64,000 nucleotides of DNA from an uncultured Bacteroidales bacterium (GTDB lineage Bacteria; Bacteroidota; Bacteroidia; Bacteroidales; UBA932), in contig CASEOO010000043.1 in assembly GCA_949289565.1 (NCBI GenBank), forward strand, positions 175,333-239,332, read 5' to 3'. A model generated the notes under the pieces. That model did no database searches, was not told the DNA's origin, and saw only the letters and a program-made list of their open reading frames with translations. A program made the position numbers and the translations under genes. This document shows positions 16,650-25,476 of the stretch, one piece after another. Position 1 is the first letter of the stretch, and each line of letters opens with the position of its first letter.

Positions 16650-18560
16650 TCAAAAATCCCATCCGGCATTCCTGACCTTCTGAAAATACACATCTACCTT
16701 TTCCGTCTTTCCGGCTTCAATCCCCATCTCAAGACTTATTTGCGTCACCCCGGGATTCGGAGCATCATACTCTGCAGGAGGGTCGGCAGGGACAATTTCC
16801 AGGCTGAAAGGGGATGCGGCCTCGAACGTCAGCAGCATTTCATGCCCGCGACATCTCATGCGAACTTCATTCTCAGACACTATCTCTGGCACAGCCTCAG
16901 TATTCATTTTCCAGACTACCGTCTGCGGAGAATTCCCGTTTTCGAAAACATCCTCGATATGAAGATTGTCTTCCGAGTCCAGGAAGGCTGTCCTGGTCAC
17001 TTTCACGAACTGAGGGAGCAGGCTTGACAAATCTGCCACAGCTCCTTTCTTTGATACAGAAGCCATGGTATCCACTATTTCCGCACGTCCTGAGGCACAA
17101 TGCAGTGAATCCAGGACCGAAACCGTATTATGCCCCATGTTTCCATATCTGAACACTCTCCATCTGCCGCTGTCCTGGCTCAGGCTCCATATATCCAGTC
17201 CATACTTTTCGAGTGAACCATAGTCCTGCATCCCCAGATCCAGAGCCCAGCGGACACTGTCACGTTCGTATATGAAAGAGCCTCCGTCCATATGCGCATG
17301 TCCTGACGACGGAGATCCTCCTTTGAGCCCGAAATAAGTGTCATCAGCAGACTTCCAGCCAGAACGACAGGCAAAGACAGGAGTCTCGCCTCTGCTGAAC
17401 CATATATTCCAGTCAGGAGAAGCCACATCGCCAAGCTCAAGGCCAGCAGCCGAAATCACAGCCAAGGGCAGGAGACGGTTCTCCGCAAACACTTCGGCAC
17501 CGAAGTCATCCAAGTATTCTATAATATTGTACAGCAATGCAGTGTCCCCAGTCCTGGATGCTATCCAGAAAAGCATGGGATCGCAGCTCGGGCCGTAAGA
17601 GGCATCGCTGTAATTGAAACACCCTCCACGCGGTGTGAGCATAGCCTGGAGGAAGCGGCCAGACTGCAGGAAGCCAGGAGACTCCGCCAGGCCGAAATCA
17701 GTCCCGCAGGCACCCTCCAAAGCTTCTATCATGATGATTTCGAAGCTGGAGCCGTAACCCCAGTACATAGCGCCCTCCGGGTAGCCTCCATCCGGAGCAT
17801 AGACAGCCATAGCCTTCGGATTCGATTCCAGAGAACGTAAAATAATACTGCCGCACAGTTCCGGGTTTATATCATAAAAAACCACAGCGGCCGCAGTCAT
17901 GCCTGCATTGCACACCGAATTCCAGTTAGAAGTCCATCCATACCACGGCTGCGCCTCCGTTTCCAACGGCTTGAACGCCTTTTCGAAGACAGCCTGCTCC
18001 ACTTTCGCACGTGTCTCCATAGACAGCTCATCATAGAGCCAGTCATAGCCTACAGACATGGACACAGACATCTCTGCCACATCCAGGAAATGCGACGGAT
18101 TCCAGTCGCTGAATTCACAGCACGCCAGCATCTCCTTTTCAGCACGCCGGGCATATCGCATATCTCCTGTCATCCTGTAAGCATAGGAAAGTGCAAAAAC
18201 ACGCTTCAAGGATTCCCTGCTGGTCTCTAAAAGCCTTATTCCTATCATCTGCCTGGTCACAGGAGGCTGCGCCAATGCCTCATCCGCACAGTCCATGACT
18301 GCATCGTGCATCTTCTTCAGCGCCGGATACTTCCCCACAGCTGTCTTCACGGCAGACTCTTCCCCTTCTTTCAGAAAAAGTCTGGGGTGGCCGGCACCTC
18401 CGATGCCGGCCAATGACGACGCCACTGTTTTCCCGTCTTCATACGCCATGTGAACGCCTTCTCCGCCCAGCCGGCTCGTTTCTTCTGATTCAGCACAATA
18501 AATCATTGCTCCTGACGCCGTCAGGAGCAATGACAATACTAACAACCAAATGCACCTCAT
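16650..18560 (-). CDS. Heparinase II/III-like polysaccharide lyase family protein
   Basis: Secreted protein of 636 aa with a signal peptide at residues 1-23 (MRCIWLLVLSLLLTASGAMIYC). The N-terminal alpha/alpha toroid (about 55-370) includes HPRLFLKEGEE, FALSYAYRMTGD, WNPSHFLDVAEM, VGYDWLYDEL and WYGWTSNWNSVCNAG. The heparinase II/III beta-sandwich (about 385-620) has GGSPSSGHAHMDGGSFIYE and GMQDYG, which contain the expected catalytic and metal-binding His. These proteins cleave uronic-acid-containing polysaccharides by beta-elimination; the sequence does not tell whether the substrate is glycosaminoglycan, alginate or another uronate. It stands alone with same-strand neighbours, a 100-bp gap downstream and a structured intergenic element upstream. 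Call to superfamily level is good; exact PL family unassigned. Confidence 0.8.
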   Translation of the reverse strand: MRCIWLLVLSLLLTASGAMIYCAESEETSRLGGEGVHMAYEDGKTVASSLAGIGGAGHPRLFLKEGEESAVKTAVGKYPALKKMHDAVMDCADEALAQPPVTRQMIGIRLLETSRESLKRVFALSYAYRMTGDMRYARRAEKEMLACCEFSDWNPSHFLDVAEMSVSMSVGYDWLYDELSMETRAKVEQAVFEKAFKPLETEAQPWYGWTSNWNSVCNAGMTAAAVVFYDINPELCGSIILRSLESNPKAMAVYAPDGGYPEGAMYWGYGSSFEIIMIEALEGACGTDFGLAESPGFLQSGRFLQAMLTPRGGCFNYSDASYGPSCDPMLFWIASRTGDTALLYNIIEYLDDFGAEVFAENRLLPLAVISAAGLELGDVASPDWNIWFSRGETPVFACRSGWKSADDTYFGLKGGSPSSGHAHMDGGSFIYERDSVRWALDLGMQDYGSLEKYGLDIWSLSQDSGRWRVFRYGNMGHNTVSVLDSLHCASGRAEIVDTMASVSKKGAVADLSSLLPQFVKVTRTAFLDSEDNLHIEDVFENGNSPQTVVWKMNTEAVPEIVSENEVRMRCRGHEMLLTFEAASPFSLEIVPADPPAEYDAPNPGVTQISLEMGIEAGKTEKVDVYFQKVRNAGWDF

Positions 18561-18570
18561 AAATTACCAT

Positions 18571-18776
18571 CAGTTCGACGAATTATTCTACTCAGTATCA
18601 GAGATTTCGTCGAACTGACGTTACGATTTCTTCGAAATCTCTCTTTTATCTACGTGTCACCCCTCTTAAATTCTCCCCTATCGAGGGGAGAACTTACTGC
18701 CGGATTCGTTCCACGAATCCTCTAAAAGAGGTAGTTCTCTGAAATTCACTTCGTTCTTTTCATCGAACTCACGTTA
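18571..18776. repeat. Palindrome-rich intergenic element with a possible three-way junction
   Basis: This noncoding stretch has nested inverted repeats. CAGTTCGACGAA (18571-18582) pairs with TTCGTCGAACTG (18606-18617), and GAGATTTCG (18601-18609) with CGAAATCTC (18633-18641). An outer stem CCTCTT/AAGAGG (18662-18667, 18726-18731) encloses two hairpins: TTCTCCCC/GGGGAGAA (18671-18678, 18685-18692) and GGATTCG/CGAATCC (18702-18708, 18714-18720). An 18-bp imperfect direct repeat (18606-18623 and 18759-18776, two mismatches) brackets the junction. It may be a small mobile-type or transcription-terminating element. Family unknown. Confidence 0.55.
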
Positions 18777-18794
18777 TATTATAAACCTTGCAAC

Positions 18795-20294
18795 CTACAG
18801 GTTTCTTTTTTCCAGTTTGCCTCCGGCCACCTGTATAGTCTCGGAAGAGCCATCAGGCTTTGTCACTGTAAAAGAGGCATCTTCAGCGGCGTAAACCACT
18901 ATGTAAGAACCTCTGTCGAGCAGGAAGCCTAACGCGCCGGCAGATGTTGAGAAGCTGACAGTCAGGGACGAAGCTGAAGTGGATTTCTCTTCGGTCAGAG
19001 AAGTCTGAGGAGTGTCCTGTCCGATATTGAAGGCGGCGAAATTCTCTGGAGAAGTCAAGGCGACATCCTCTGCAGCCTCTTTAAGGCCCTGTATGATCTT
19101 TCTGGCTGGCGCCGTGATGCCTTCCCTGTCCTGAAGATCAACAGTATATATTCCCTGGTCTACACTGGAATCAGTGGCATTTGTCACGAAATATTCGCTG
19201 GTGGCCAGGTCATAAATATCATAGCCTCCGCCTGCAGCGAAAGCAGCGAGAATCAGGCTCGCCGAATTCTGATAGCTTCCGGTGTTCTCGGCTACGAGAG
19301 GATAATTCCCCTGCATGGAAGCGTAAGCCTCGACATCGGCCCTGAGCTCGGACACCTTCTGCTTGTAAGCATCTATGCCCACGAAATCTATTCCGTCCAG
19401 AGCGAAGACATCTTTCACGGATGCCACGTCAGACCACTGCAGCAGGTCGCCGCCGTCCTCGTCCTTGATATGGTTCGTTCTGGTCAGAACCTTGTAGGAA
19501 CTGTTCTTCACTGCCTTTCCGACTGCGTCCAATGAATTCAGGACCATGTCCCACACATTCTGGGGAGTAAGTTCAGAACCGTCCCAGCTCTTGAAATGAT
19601 AGTCTCTGTACCTCCACCTCAGGAATCCGTCAGGCTCATTGTGTACCTGGCATGTGATCACAGGATGATTTTCCCCGTGATTTGAATCCCAGTAACGGAT
19701 ATGGTTGAACAGAGCCGTGACGACCCTGGTCTCGTGATCGAGAAGCCAGTCCGCATCCAGTCTGAGCGCATGTATATAGCCGTAGTAGCTGTGGAAAGCT
19801 CCGTCATTGTCACATCTGAGCCTTACTGATGGCTCCGACAGTATATATTGCGGGAGCAGATAAGTGAATGCATCGCCTATCATGTTCGTGCTGAACCACA
19901 GGAGTTCCATTTTCAGACCGTATTCATTGCAATACGCAAGCATGGCGTCCACTATGCTCCAGTCATATTCATTCTGCCGTGGCTCCACCATCTTCCAGCT
20001 TATCGGCACCTGCACGCAATTCACACCGAGCTCCACAGCTTTCTGGAAATAAGGCTCGACGGCGGCCAGGGATTTTCCGTCGCAGTTCAGGAGCGCATCC
20101 AGACGTATCTGAGCACCGATGAGAGGAAATGGCTTCCCGTCCACCTGCAAGTATGTCTTTCCGCCTTCTGTGGTGCGAAGCTCGCTCACGGTGATCTGCG
20201 GGAGCACAGGCTCCTGAGGCTTCAGATCCTCCTTCTGCTGGCATGCGCAGAGCGCAATCGCGGAAATCACAGTCAATAGTTTCAAATATTTCAT
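18795..20294 (-). CDS. Clan GH-A glycoside hydrolase lipoprotein (DUF4978-like)
   Basis: Predicted (beta/alpha)8 hydrolase, 499 aa, with lipoprotein signal ending ALCAC (Cys about 18). The barrel begins at GKPFPLIGAQIRLD and follows the GH-A layout. CVQVPISWKMVEPRQNEYDW is the beta-galactosidase-like strand 3 segment, CQVHNEPDG carries the probable acid/base Glu (about 220), and PLVAENTGS the probable nucleophile Glu (about 336). The C-terminal 110 residues form a beta domain (SLTVSFSTSAGALGFLLDRGSYIVVYAAED), as in DUF4978-containing proteins of gut Bacteroidales, which are placed near GH35/GH42-like beta-galactosidases. It lies downstream of the ribose-type PUL, from which it is separated by a terminator-like palindrome, so it probably has its own promoter. 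Confidence 0.72.
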   Translation of the reverse strand: MKYLKLLTVISAIALCACQQKEDLKPQEPVLPQITVSELRTTEGGKTYLQVDGKPFPLIGAQIRLDALLNCDGKSLAAVEPYFQKAVELGVNCVQVPISWKMVEPRQNEYDWSIVDAMLAYCNEYGLKMELLWFSTNMIGDAFTYLLPQYILSEPSVRLRCDNDGAFHSYYGYIHALRLDADWLLDHETRVVTALFNHIRYWDSNHGENHPVITCQVHNEPDGFLRWRYRDYHFKSWDGSELTPQNVWDMVLNSLDAVGKAVKNSSYKVLTRTNHIKDEDGGDLLQWSDVASVKDVFALDGIDFVGIDAYKQKVSELRADVEAYASMQGNYPLVAENTGSYQNSASLILAAFAAGGGYDIYDLATSEYFVTNATDSSVDQGIYTVDLQDREGITAPARKIIQGLKEAAEDVALTSPENFAAFNIGQDTPQTSLTEEKSTSASSLTVSFSTSAGALGFLLDRGSYIVVYAAEDASFTVTKPDGSSETIQVAGGKLEKRNL

Positions 20295-20322
20295 CTATCT
20301 TCAATATTAAATTTTATTATGT

Positions 20323-20360
20323 TGAGGCCGGCACAAAAGCGTTTCTTGAGGCCGGCCTCA
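20323..20360 (-). terminator. GC-rich hairpin ending the BACON/SusCD operon
   Basis: TGAGGCCGGC (20323-20332) pairs with GCCGGCCTCA (20351-20360). The second arm is itself inside a perfect 14-bp palindrome (20347-20360). It lies just past the stop codon at 20379 and shares its stem core with the hairpin at 3238-3272. Confidence 0.55.
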
Positions 20361-20378
20361 TGAGTCCGCCTGGACTGA

Positions 20379-22142
20379 TTATTTGGTATCGGCGATACAT
20401 CTGACAGGCCATGCTCCGGCCAATTCTCCACAGCCCCAATTGTCTGACGGCAGCCTCATCGTGTTATTGTTACCGGTCTCGTCAGTAGACAGATACATAA
20501 GATGACGGCAGGCCGTTCCTTTCATGTCTATGTGCGTAGCTGTAGACATGGTAGCATTCTTCCCGTTCTGATACTCTCCTGATTTCCAGTTGAGATTCCC
20601 GGAGCAAGGCAGGAATATGCCTCCTTTCATATCCGAGGACGTGGCTGTCCTGCCCAGATCGCGGTCAAGGCCGAGTACCGCACCGGCTACAGAAAATCCG
20701 CTTGTCACTGGCTCTACCCAGCCTATCATCACCTTTGTGGCCTTAGTGCCTACCAGAGCATCCAGCTCGTTCTTGGTCGGGACTCTCCAGCCCTCAGGAC
20801 ACGGGTCATTTTCTGCCGACCATGAGGTCGAGACCGGATAAGACGAACCTAATATCATTCCTGCATGGTCACCGTCTGCAGCCCAGGCTGTCTTCGAATT
20901 ATACTGATAGAGCATTCCCGGGTCATCAGGAGAAGAAACGAAGAAACCAGGTTCACCGACATTCGCCTTCGCCCATACGACTCCTCCGATTTTCTGGGCA
21001 TAGCCATGCTGGATGGTCAGAGTTTCCTTGAGTTCTCCATTGACAAATGTGACGGTACCTGTATGGAATTCGCTGTCGCTCTCCGGCTCTGCCAATGTAA
21101 GCATGACTGTGGCATCTCCGTTTCCTTCCGTCTTGTCAAGTTCGAGCCAGCCCTTTGTACCTTCAGCGGTTGCAGTCCAGTTTCCGTATGCATACACCTG
21201 AAGCGGTATTTCACCTGAAGATACTGTAGTGGCCAGGCTTGTAGCCGAGAGGGAAAGGGAAGGTTCCGGTGAAACTGCGACATTCGTCACATGGTTCACC
21301 TTCCCGGCTGCGAAAGTCACATCCCTTTCCATGTTTTTCTTCACGATGTAGTCTTCACCTGAGGCCGTGACAGTCACTGTCAGTTCTGAACCTGCCGTCA
21401 TGGAGAACGGAGCGGCGGTGATGTAGAAATGCCCTGTCTGCCCGGCGCCTACCGTACCGTCGGTCACATTAAGTTCGGAAATATAATATTTCGCAGTGCC
21501 AAGCTTAAATGCGCCTGTCTGAGGATTTATCTGGAACCAGCCCATCAGGTATGTCTTCTCGCCTGCTGTCATGGAAATCTTCGATACGGAAATGTCGGAG
21601 TCTCCATTGTTCACCACCTGGATATCAAAGAGAGCGGATGCGTGAGCCATAGCCACAGAGGCCTGGCCGTCTGCCACCTGCGCATATCCGTACAGAGGAC
21701 CGTCGATATGTGCGGCATCATCTGTCCCATTCTGCACGGCATTCATTCCGAAAGACATTCCTGCCCTGCCGTAATCACCGTCCATGGCATACTGGTTCTT
21801 GTCATACGGATAGAAGACGTTCAATGCCTTGATATCTCCAGGATTCTCCACACTTTCACATGAGAATATGTCTCCGTCACCTTTTGTGAACTGATATGCC
21901 TTTGTGGTATTATCCGAATACACGGCTACGACAGAGAGCTGGTCCCCTTCATCCCAGGTCACCTTATACGTTGACCCTTCTACGGAAAGTGAGGTCTTTG
22001 AGTCCGGAGCATTGTCCGTACGTATGGATGCATGGAATGAGAACGGTTCTCCTGACTGTACCTCAGGAGAAGTAATTTCCTTTTCAGTACAAGAAACAAA
22101 TATTGCTGCGACAGCAGCTATCGGGAATAAAAGTTTTTTCAT
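20379..22142 (-). CDS. Fimbrillin-BACON-FISUMP surface lipoprotein
   Basis: Predicted 587-residue surface lipoprotein. The start at ATG 22142 is chosen because it has an AGGAGG site nine bases upstream and gives a lipoprotein signal (MKKLLFPIAAVAAIFVSC); the frame is open for 36 more codons upstream, but these overlap the small peptide gene. Domains: Fimbrillin-like (about 20-285; NVFYPYDKNQ, AHIDGPLYGYAQV, GQTGHFYITAAPF), BACON (about 290-378; TTVSSGEIPLQV, WLELDKTEGNG, LTIQHGYAQ) and a Fibrobacter-succinogenes-major-paralogue (FISUMP) domain (about 380-587; VWAKANVGEPGFF, NDPCPEGWRVPTKNELDALV, PVRCIAD). BACON domains are thought to bind carbohydrate or mucin. It is the distal member of three related tandem genes downstream of SusD and likely forms part of the surface complex of this PUL. 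Confidence 0.82.
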   Translation of the reverse strand: MKKLLFPIAAVAAIFVSCTEKEITSPEVQSGEPFSFHASIRTDNAPDSKTSLSVEGSTYKVTWDEGDQLSVVAVYSDNTTKAYQFTKGDGDIFSCESVENPGDIKALNVFYPYDKNQYAMDGDYGRAGMSFGMNAVQNGTDDAAHIDGPLYGYAQVADGQASVAMAHASALFDIQVVNNGDSDISVSKISMTAGEKTYLMGWFQINPQTGAFKLGTAKYYISELNVTDGTVGAGQTGHFYITAAPFSMTAGSELTVTVTASGEDYIVKKNMERDVTFAAGKVNHVTNVAVSPEPSLSLSATSLATTVSSGEIPLQVYAYGNWTATAEGTKGWLELDKTEGNGDATVMLTLAEPESDSEFHTGTVTFVNGELKETLTIQHGYAQKIGGVVWAKANVGEPGFFVSSPDDPGMLYQYNSKTAWAADGDHAGMILGSSYPVSTSWSAENDPCPEGWRVPTKNELDALVGTKATKVMIGWVEPVTSGFSVAGAVLGLDRDLGRTATSSDMKGGIFLPCSGNLNWKSGEYQNGKNATMSTATHIDMKGTACRHLMYLSTDETGNNNTMRLPSDNWGCGELAGAWPVRCIADTK

Positions 22143-22158
22143 GATATGTCCTCCTGTT

Positions 22159-22314
22159 TCAAATAGTTTCCCCTTCTCCGTAATCCGGTGCATCAATACT
22201 GTAGGTGCCATAGGTTTCACCGCTGGTCGCGAAGCCGTTTTCAACGGCAATTTCCGTAATTGTGGTTTCAGGAGCCGAATATTTCACGGCATGATGATTT
22301 TCATTGTGTTTCAT
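22159..22314 (-). CDS. Small peptide (51 aa) of the GFAxSG family
   Basis: ATG at 22312-22314, TGA at 22159-22161. The N-terminal half is His/Asn-rich (MKHNENHHAVKY), then SAPETTITEIAVENGFATSG, then an acidic tail with TYSIDAPDYGEGETI. No signal peptide or membrane segment is present. The stop lies 16 nt before the start of the Fimbrillin-BACON-FISUMP gene, and the AGGAGG of that gene is in the gap, so the two are likely co-translated. Homologous in layout and sequence to the peptides at 5509-5667 and 52745-52888 and to the C-terminal tail of the protein at 24166-25461. Function unknown. Confidence 0.72.
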   Translation of the reverse strand: MKHNENHHAVKYSAPETTITEIAVENGFATSGETYGTYSIDAPDYGEGETI

Positions 22315-22333
22315 AATGATTTAGTGTTAATGG

Positions 22334-24151
22334 TTATTGTTCATCTGTTTGATTGTCAGCTACGCATCTGACTGAGTATGCCATATTCAGTTCACCGTAA
22401 CCCCATTTGTTCTCCGGCGACGACGGCAGGGCGAATTTGGTGTCACTGCCCATTATTTTCACTACGTACCTGTAAGCATTGCCGTCATTGTTGCCCGCTA
22501 CATTCGCTATGGTGGAGGACTGTATGGTCACATGTGTCGGGTTCTGATACAGGCCGTTTTTCCAAGCCCTGTTTCCGGAACATGGAAGGAATATGCATCC
22601 GGCCATGTTGTCCTTTGTGGCGGCTTTCGCTGTTTCCTTGGACAGGCCGCATGCCACACCAGGTGCACCGAAACCGCTGGCAGACGGTTCAAGCCAGCCG
22701 AACTTGTTGTCGGTGTCCGTTCCCATGAGAGCAGTGACTTCTTTGGCAGTCGGCACTCTCCAGCCTTCCGGGCACGGATCCTGGTCTTCCGGCCAGGTCT
22801 GTGGAGAATTTTTCGCTCCTGTAGGATACCCTTCCGGACCTGATGTAATACCGTTTGAATAGTCGTCATCAGGATAATTGTTCGTCCATGCGACATTGGA
22901 AGCATACTGGTAGAGCATTCCCGGATCATCCGGCGATGAGGCGAATCTGCCGGATTCTCCGACATTGGCCTTGGCCCATACCAGATTCCCTATCTGCTGC
23001 GCGTAGCCGTGCTGGACAGTCAATACGGCCGAGTTGACACCGGCTCTGAATGTGACTTTTCCTGTCCTGACATCGCTGTCACCGCCGGCAAGTTCTTTCA
23101 GCGTCACTGTGACAGTCCCGTTTCCGGAACCTTTTAAAGCGCTTACTTCCAGCCAGTCATCGATGCCGGTTTCCGGCACCACTGTCCAGTCTCCTGTAGA
23201 TGTGACGTTTATGGTGAACTCTCCGCTGGCGGCTATAGGCGCCATATATGACGGCTCGATGGAAACCGTGAGATTCGGATCGACTTCCTCCACTTCCGTG
23301 AATTCCGCCTTGATGTGGTTCACCGTACCTGCCGCAAATTTTCCTGTCCCGTCAGATTCCACAGTCTTTTCGAACCGGGACTGAATGCCGTTGGCAGTGA
23401 CAGTCACAGAGAAAGTCTTGCCCTGAAGAAGTTTAAAAGGGGCTGAAGTGATATAGAAATGACCGGTCTGCCCTGCAGAGACTGTCACTTCGTTCACAGG
23501 CAGAGCCGCCTCCTTGTACGCTGATGTCGGCTCGACAGCGCCGGTCTGAGGATTTACCTTGAACCATCCCGTCATATTCTTGTCGCCGTCCTGTGTGGAT
23601 ATCTTGACCTCGGTGATGAGAATATCCTTGTCTGACGAATTCACTACCTGGATGTCGAACAATGTGGATGCATGATGCATCACTACCTGGCCTTCACCGC
23701 TTTCAAGCTCCGCATACCCGTACAACGGGCCGTCGATGTGCGAAGCGTCATCTATGGCAGACTGCTGCATGCCGCTGCCAAACGACATGCCTGCCCTGCC
23801 GTAATCACCATCCATGTCATATTGGTTCTCGTCGTATGGGTAGAACACATTCAGAGCTGTGATATCTTCCGGACTGTACACCTTCGGACATGAGAAAGTA
23901 TCTCCCTCGCCCTTGTCGAACTTGTAGTCACGGGTGGTGCCATCTGCATATACTGCGATGACTGAAAGGGCATCGTTGTCATCCCATGAGACTTTCCAGC
24001 CATCGGTGTCCAGGGCGGTCTTGGTAGACTGGAAAGAAGCCTGGATGGAGAAAGGTTCTCCTTCAGCCGTCTGCGGAGATTCGAGGTTTTCCACCTGGCA
24101 GGCGGCAGCCATTGCGGCGGCCGCCGCAAAATATATTATAGTTTTTTTCAT
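22334..24151 (-). CDS. Fimbrillin-BACON-FISUMP surface lipoprotein
   Basis: 605-residue lipoprotein, paralogue of the product of 20379-22142. The signal peptide ends at AAACQ (Cys about 18). Domains: Fimbrillin-like (about 25-285; TKTALDTDGWKVSWDDNDALSVI, NVFYPYDENQYDMDGDYG, GQTGHFYITSAPF), BACON (about 290-380; IAASGEFTINVTSTGDWTV, VLTVQHGYAQ) and FISUMP (about 385-605; VWAKANVGESGRFASSPDDP, DPCPEGWRVPTAKEVTALMG, YSVRCVAD). The leader ACAGGAGG-TCATATC-ATG is almost identical to that of the paralogue at 22142, evidence of tandem duplication. The upstream gene ends 14 nt before the start. Probably a surface glycan- or ligand-binding component of the PUL; no catalytic residues were recognised. 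Confidence 0.82.
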   Translation of the reverse strand: MKKTIIYFAAAAAMAAACQVENLESPQTAEGEPFSIQASFQSTKTALDTDGWKVSWDDNDALSVIAVYADGTTRDYKFDKGEGDTFSCPKVYSPEDITALNVFYPYDENQYDMDGDYGRAGMSFGSGMQQSAIDDASHIDGPLYGYAELESGEGQVVMHHASTLFDIQVVNSSDKDILITEVKISTQDGDKNMTGWFKVNPQTGAVEPTSAYKEAALPVNEVTVSAGQTGHFYITSAPFKLLQGKTFSVTVTANGIQSRFEKTVESDGTGKFAAGTVNHIKAEFTEVEEVDPNLTVSIEPSYMAPIAASGEFTINVTSTGDWTVVPETGIDDWLEVSALKGSGNGTVTVTLKELAGGDSDVRTGKVTFRAGVNSAVLTVQHGYAQQIGNLVWAKANVGESGRFASSPDDPGMLYQYASNVAWTNNYPDDDYSNGITSGPEGYPTGAKNSPQTWPEDQDPCPEGWRVPTAKEVTALMGTDTDNKFGWLEPSASGFGAPGVACGLSKETAKAATKDNMAGCIFLPCSGNRAWKNGLYQNPTHVTIQSSTIANVAGNNDGNAYRYVVKIMGSDTKFALPSSPENKWGYGELNMAYSVRCVADNQTDEQ

Positions 24152-24165
24152 GATATGACCTCCTG

Positions 24166-25461
24166 TTAATTATATGACTGTCCTTCATCATATCCAGGTG
24201 CGCCGATTTCGACAGGGCCGTAGGATACGCGCTCGTCCTTGACACATCTGACAGAGTATGCGGCATTGTTCTCGCCCCAGCTCCACTTCACGTCCGGAGG
24301 CAGGAAATCGGTCCCTTCACCTATCTTCACTACATACCGGTAGATATTTTCGTATGCAGTGGCAGTGTTCATGGTCGCATGTCCCGGATTCTGATAAAGC
24401 CCGTTTTTCCATGCACGGTTTCCGGAGCTTGGGAGGAAGATTCCGCCCTTCATGTCGGAAGCAGAGGCAGTGGCCGCAGTCCCGGCAGGCAAACCCAGAA
24501 TGGCGCCCGGAATGGCGAATCCGCTGGCCTCCGGCTCAAGCCATGCATAATTCTTGGCATCGACAGTTCCGACCAGAGCCGCAGTTTCTTTTACTGTAGG
24601 CACTCTCCAGCCCTCCGGACATGGATTGTTTTCGTCTGTCCAGGATGCCGGGCCTTTCCTTTCTCCAGTCGGCATCCCTGCAGGGCCCTTGGCATCGACA
24701 GGATCTGCAGTAGGATAGTTGTTGGTCCATGCAGTCTTCGAATCATACTGATAGAGCATTCCAGGGTCATCAGGAGAGGCGGCGAAGAAGCCAGGTTCGC
24801 CGACATTCGCCTTCGCCCATACGACGCCTCCGATTTCCTGCGCATAGCCATGCTGGATAGTTATCTCAGCTTCCTTTATGACTGTAGCTATCTTGACTTT
24901 GGCTGTCCGGACATCGCTGTCGGCAAGCTTCGAGAATTTGAAATTCAGGACTGCATCGCCTTCTCCGGAAGTCTGGTCTATAGAGAGCCACTCTTCCGTG
25001 CCTTCATCCGGTGTGACTGTCCACTTTCCGGTGGAAGTGACTTTTACCTGATATGTTCCTTCTGCGACAGTAGTGGCTATAAAGCCAGGAGACACAGCGA
25101 GTGAAGTCATCATGCCCTGGGCTATCTTTATTTCCTTGACGGCTGTTCCGGCATTGATGACCAGCGTGGCTGTCCTTCCTGCAGTTTCGTCAGGATTTTC
25201 ATCTATCCACAGAGAGTAGACTCCGTTGCCGTCCAGAAGAGACGGCAGAAGAAGTATCCATCCGGAAGCCTCCCCGTCATATCTGACGGAAGCGGTCGAA
25301 TTCGTGTTGCAGCTGACAGGTATGTTCAGCTCAGTGTAGGCCGCCGTCACCTCATAGGAGTCCTTTTCGACATCTATGTAAGGGTCTGACTTCTGGCATG
25401 CCCATGCCGCCGTGAAAACGGCCAGCATTGCGGCCATAAGTATGTATGCGTTTCTTTTCAT
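24166..25461 (-). CDS. Two-BACON FISUMP lipoprotein with a fused peptide-family tail
   Basis: 431 residues with a lipoprotein signal ending in AAWAC (Cys about 22). Two BACON-like domains (about 27-115 and 118-205; TAAYTELNIPVSCNTN, and VAEGTYQVKVTSTGKWTVTP ending TIQHGYAQ) precede a FISUMP domain (about 208-410; VWAKANVGEPGFFAASPDDP, NNPCPEGWRVPTVKETAALVG, YSVRCVKDE). Unlike its two paralogues it lacks the Fimbrillin domain and carries about 20 extra residues (SYGPVEIGAPGYDEGQSYN) after the normal end. These match the tail of the small GFAxSG peptides, and the gene stops 14 nt before the next Fimbrillin gene, exactly where such a peptide gene would be. First gene after SusD in the operon (15-bp gap). 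Confidence 0.8.
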   Translation of the reverse strand: MKRNAYILMAAMLAVFTAAWACQKSDPYIDVEKDSYEVTAAYTELNIPVSCNTNSTASVRYDGEASGWILLLPSLLDGNGVYSLWIDENPDETAGRTATLVINAGTAVKEIKIAQGMMTSLAVSPGFIATTVAEGTYQVKVTSTGKWTVTPDEGTEEWLSIDQTSGEGDAVLNFKFSKLADSDVRTAKVKIATVIKEAEITIQHGYAQEIGGVVWAKANVGEPGFFAASPDDPGMLYQYDSKTAWTNNYPTADPVDAKGPAGMPTGERKGPASWTDENNPCPEGWRVPTVKETAALVGTVDAKNYAWLEPEASGFAIPGAILGLPAGTAATASASDMKGGIFLPSSGNRAWKNGLYQNPGHATMNTATAYENIYRYVVKIGEGTDFLPPDVKWSWGENNAAYSVRCVKDERVSYGPVEIGAPGYDEGQSYN

Positions 25462-25476
25462 ATACTCGATGGTTTA

